In this document: positions 62,212-64,000 of the stretch, piece after piece
Layout of the letters: every line of letters starts with the position of its first letter
Numbering within the stretch: the first letter of the stretch is position 1
Origin: Ignavibacteriota bacterium
Lineage (GTDB): Bacteria > Bacteroidota > Ignavibacteria > UBA10030 > SZUA-254
Direction: 5' to 3'
Assembly: GCA_016212665.1 (NCBI GenBank)
Contig: JACREZ010000004.1
Coordinates: forward strand, 44,250 to 108,249
DNA: 64,000 nt
Made by a program: the position numbers and the translations under genes
The notes under the pieces: generated by a model
Told to the model about the DNA's origin: nothing
What the model saw: only the letters and a program-made list of their open reading frames with translations
The model's database searches: none

Positions 62212-63848
62212 ACAACTTACTCAATATAAAAACTCCGACTGAAGGCGAAGCACAATCGCTGAAGAGCGACTACGGACTCATTAATCATGGCTTGACCGAC
62301 TTGCGTATGGTCTATTGGAATCTTCCGACGGAAGCGCTGTATGAAGAAATCGCGTTTCGGAAAGAAGGACGCATCACGCAGTTAGGTCCCATCGTTGTAA
62401 ACACCGGCAAGCACACGGCACGCGCCGCAACGGATAAGTTCATCGTGAAAGAAGGAACGACCGACGACAAAATCTGGTGGGGCGAGTATAATCGTCCGTT
62501 CAGTCAGGATAAGTTTAATGAATTGTGGGCGCGTGTTCAAGGTTACTTGCAAGGGCGTGACCTGTTCGTGCAGGATTGTTACGCAGGCGCGGATGCAGAA
62601 TATCGAATGCCGATTCGCATCATCACTGAGCAAGCGTGGCACAGTTTCTTTGCGCGCAATATGTTCATCATGCCGAAGACTCTTGAAGAATATCGCCGCC
62701 ACATTCCCGACTTCACGGTTGTGTGTGTGCCGGGCTTCAAGGGAATTCCGCAGATTGACGGAACAACAACGAACACATTTATCGTGTTGAACTTCGAGCA
62801 ACGATTGTGTGTCATCGGCAATACTGCATACGCCGGAGAAATCAAAAAATCCATCTTCACGATTATGAACTTTCTCCTTCCGCTTGAAGGCGTGATGCCG
62901 ATGCACTGTTCGGCAAACATCGGTAAGCAAAACGATGCGGCAATTTTCTTCGGACTTTCAGGAACAGGCAAGACAACGCTTTCTGCCGACCCCAATCGCG
63001 GACTGATCGGCGATGATGAACACGGCTGGAGCGATGAAGGTGTGTTTAACTTTGAAGGCGGTTGTTATGCGAAGGTGATTAGTCTCTCCGCTTCTGCTGA
63101 ACCACAAATTTTTGCCTGCACGCGAAAGTTCGGAACGATTCTCGAAAATGTTGTCTTCGACCCTGTTACGCGAAAGATTGATTTGGACGACCCGACGATT
63201 ACCGAGAACACCCGCGCTTCATATCCTCTGGAATATATTGACAACGCTGTGCCGGAGAAAATGGGCGGACATCCGAAAAACATTATCATGCTTACGTGCG
63301 ATGCTTCGGGTGTGATGCCTCCGATTGCAAAACTGACACCTGAGCAAGCTATGTATCAATTCATTTCCGGTTATACATCGAAGATTGCCGGGACGGAAGT
63401 CGGACTTGGGAAAGAACCGGAACTGACATTCAGCACATGTTTTGGCGCGCCGTTCATGGTGCATCATCCGTATTTCTATGCTGATTTGTTGAAGCGAAAA
63501 ATTCTCAAGTACGGAGTGAACTGCTGGCTCGTGAACACCGGCTGGGTTGGCGGCGCGTACGGAATCGGAAAACGCATCAGCATCAAATACACTCGTGCGT
63601 TGCTGAACACCGCATTGAACGGAAAGTTGTTGAATGTTGATTACGCAACAGACCCAATCTTCGGTTTTCAGGTTCCGAAAACATGTGAAGATGTTCCACC
63701 GAGTGTTCTCAATCCTGCGGAAGCATGGGCAAGCAAGGAACAGTACATGCAAAAATACCGCGAACTTGCAACCCGCTTCATCGAAAACTTCAAGAAATAT
63801 GAAGTAGGTTGTCCGCCGGAAGTTGTGAAGGCGGGACCAAAACCTTGA
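62208..63848 (+). CDS. pckA: Phosphoenolpyruvate carboxykinase (ATP)
   Basis: The ATG at 62208 overlaps the aminotransferase stop (ATGA); a TTG two codons earlier is less likely. The 546-residue product has the kinase loop FFGLSGTGKTTLSADP, the metal-binding IGDDEHGWSDEGVFNFEGGCYAK, and RASYPLEYIDNA. It converts oxaloacetate and ATP to PEP, the first step of gluconeogenesis. Full length for the ATP-dependent family. Confidence 0.95.
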   Translation: MNNLLNIKTPTEGEAQSLKSDYGLINHGLTDLRMVYWNLPTEALYEEIAFRKEGRITQLGPIVVNTGKHTARAATDKFIVKEGTTDDKIWWGEYNRPFSQDKFNELWARVQGYLQGRDLFVQDCYAGADAEYRMPIRIITEQAWHSFFARNMFIMPKTLEEYRRHIPDFTVVCVPGFKGIPQIDGTTTNTFIVLNFEQRLCVIGNTAYAGEIKKSIFTIMNFLLPLEGVMPMHCSANIGKQNDAAIFFGLSGTGKTTLSADPNRGLIGDDEHGWSDEGVFNFEGGCYAKVISLSASAEPQIFACTRKFGTILENVVFDPVTRKIDLDDPTITENTRASYPLEYIDNAVPEKMGGHPKNIIMLTCDASGVMPPIAKLTPEQAMYQFISGYTSKIAGTEVGLGKEPELTFSTCFGAPFMVHHPYFYADLLKRKILKYGVNCWLVNTGWVGGAYGIGKRISIKYTRALLNTALNGKLLNVDYATDPIFGFQVPKTCEDVPPSVLNPAEAWASKEQYMQKYRELATRFIENFKKYEVGCPPEVVKAGPKP

Positions 63849-63861
63849 AGTAACCTTAGAT

Positions 63862-63896
63862 GGGGCTGTCTCAAAAGGGCAGCCCCTTTGTTTTGT
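63862..63896 (+). terminator. Hairpin with T-rich tail after pckA, overlapping the IS end
   Basis: A 7-bp GC-rich stem (63862-63868 with 63880-63886) is followed by TTTGTTTTGTTTATT. It lies 13 nt after the pckA stop. It satisfies intrinsic terminator rules and may serve both the IS and the operon. Confidence 0.65.
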
Positions 63897-63947
63897 TTAT
63901 TGTGATTGATAGTGCAACAAGATCGAACCAGAATCGTTATTGGTGGT

Positions 63948-64000
63948 ATGCCAACAGCAATTTTCAAACCGTATTCTCCCAATCAATTACAACTTCTTCC
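63948..64000 (+). CDS. Start of an IS1182-family-like transposase (partial)
   Basis: The ATG at 63948 opens a frame beginning MPTAIFKPYSPNQLQLLP, cut after 17 codons by the window edge. KPYxxNQLxLLP is the typical opening of IS1182-family DDE transposases. Only the first residues are visible. Confidence 0.6.
   Translation, partial: MPTAIFKPYSPNQLQLL

Larger units (their letters stand above)
63862..64000 (+). mobile_element. Left end of an insertion sequence, IS1182-type, cut by the window edge
   Basis: GGGGCTGTCTCAAAA at 63862-63876 looks like a terminal inverted repeat of IS1182-related elements. It is directly followed by GGGCAGCCCC, so that GGGGCTG (63862-63868) and CAGCCCC (63880-63886) form a hairpin followed by TTTGTTTTGTTT. 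This could block outside transcription or end the pckA transcript. A transposase-like frame opens at 63948. The right end and any target duplication are beyond the window. Confidence 0.6.

Overview
The window looks like part of the chromosome of a member of the Ignavibacteria/Kapabacteria branch of the Bacteroidota-Chlorobiota group, probably free-living and Gram-negative. Two secreted proteins end in the type IX secretion (T9SS) sorting domain with the motif YPNPFNP. A hybrid sensor carries the Reg_prop and Y_Y_Y domains typical of the phylum, and an LptD-like protein implies an outer membrane with LPS. No tRNA, rRNA or CRISPR array was seen. Domain and family names below come from reading motifs by eye, not from searches.

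Layout. 1-4133 (minus): a sigma factor, a membrane-anchored zinc anti-sigma factor and an exported TPR-CHAT protein cut by the left edge. 4303-6442 (minus): two secreted proteins, one with a T9SS tail. 6752-16644 (minus): housekeeping genes (lptD-like, ROK sugar kinase, rarA, divIC-like, ddl, class II aldolase, fused homocysteine methyltransferase/MTHFR) with a DUF433/DUF5615 toxin-antitoxin pair among them. 16722-18330 (minus): a DUF4258/DUF2283 pair and two thioredoxin-fold proteins. 18401-22055 (minus): the aspartate/lysine branch lysC-lysA-asd. 22066-28852 (minus): a DUF1611 protein, a site-2 protease, a PIN toxin pair coupled to a cysteine-desulfurase-like enzyme, a XerD-type recombinase, a sodium-solute symporter and a STAS protein. 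28866-33483 (minus): a half-length GT9-like protein, a type II restriction-modification pair and ligA. 33621-36742 (minus): a RodZ-like protein overlapping a hybrid histidine kinase. 36811-49011 (minus): one 4066-residue secreted protein with six copies of a composite repeat. 49336-58762 (plus): a 1558-residue hybrid sensor, then an ECF sigma/anti-sigma/two HEAT-repeat protein operon. 58881-60595 (minus): small AT-rich accessory genes and an FmdB-type zinc ribbon. 60994-63848 (plus): an aspartate aminotransferase and PEP carboxykinase, translationally coupled. 63862-64000: the left end of an IS1182-type insertion sequence.

The most unusual feature is how repeats relate to genes. Short-period quasi-repeats (variants of ATCCGAAATCCGAAATC and several other themes) fill many intergenic gaps and also run in frame through coding regions: the LptD signal peptide, a T9SS tail, the N-terminus of Ddl, the middle of an aldolase, an anti-sigma factor and the signal peptide of a HEAT protein. 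A 19-nt palindrome, CACCCGCC-NNN-GGCGGGCA, occurs three times, always within such a tract. Twice it is translated in the same frame as HPPxAG, which recalls the Rickettsia palindromic elements. A second family, a 68-70-nt double palindrome (REPIN-like), occurs twice; one copy supplies the N-terminal region of an exported protein.

Functionally, two stress-signalling modules share one layout: sigma factor, membrane anti-sigma factor, exported solenoid protein (TPR-CHAT in one, HEAT in the other). A third signalling unit, the large hybrid sensor, is divergent from the giant T9SS protein and may share its control region. This last link is inferred from position only.
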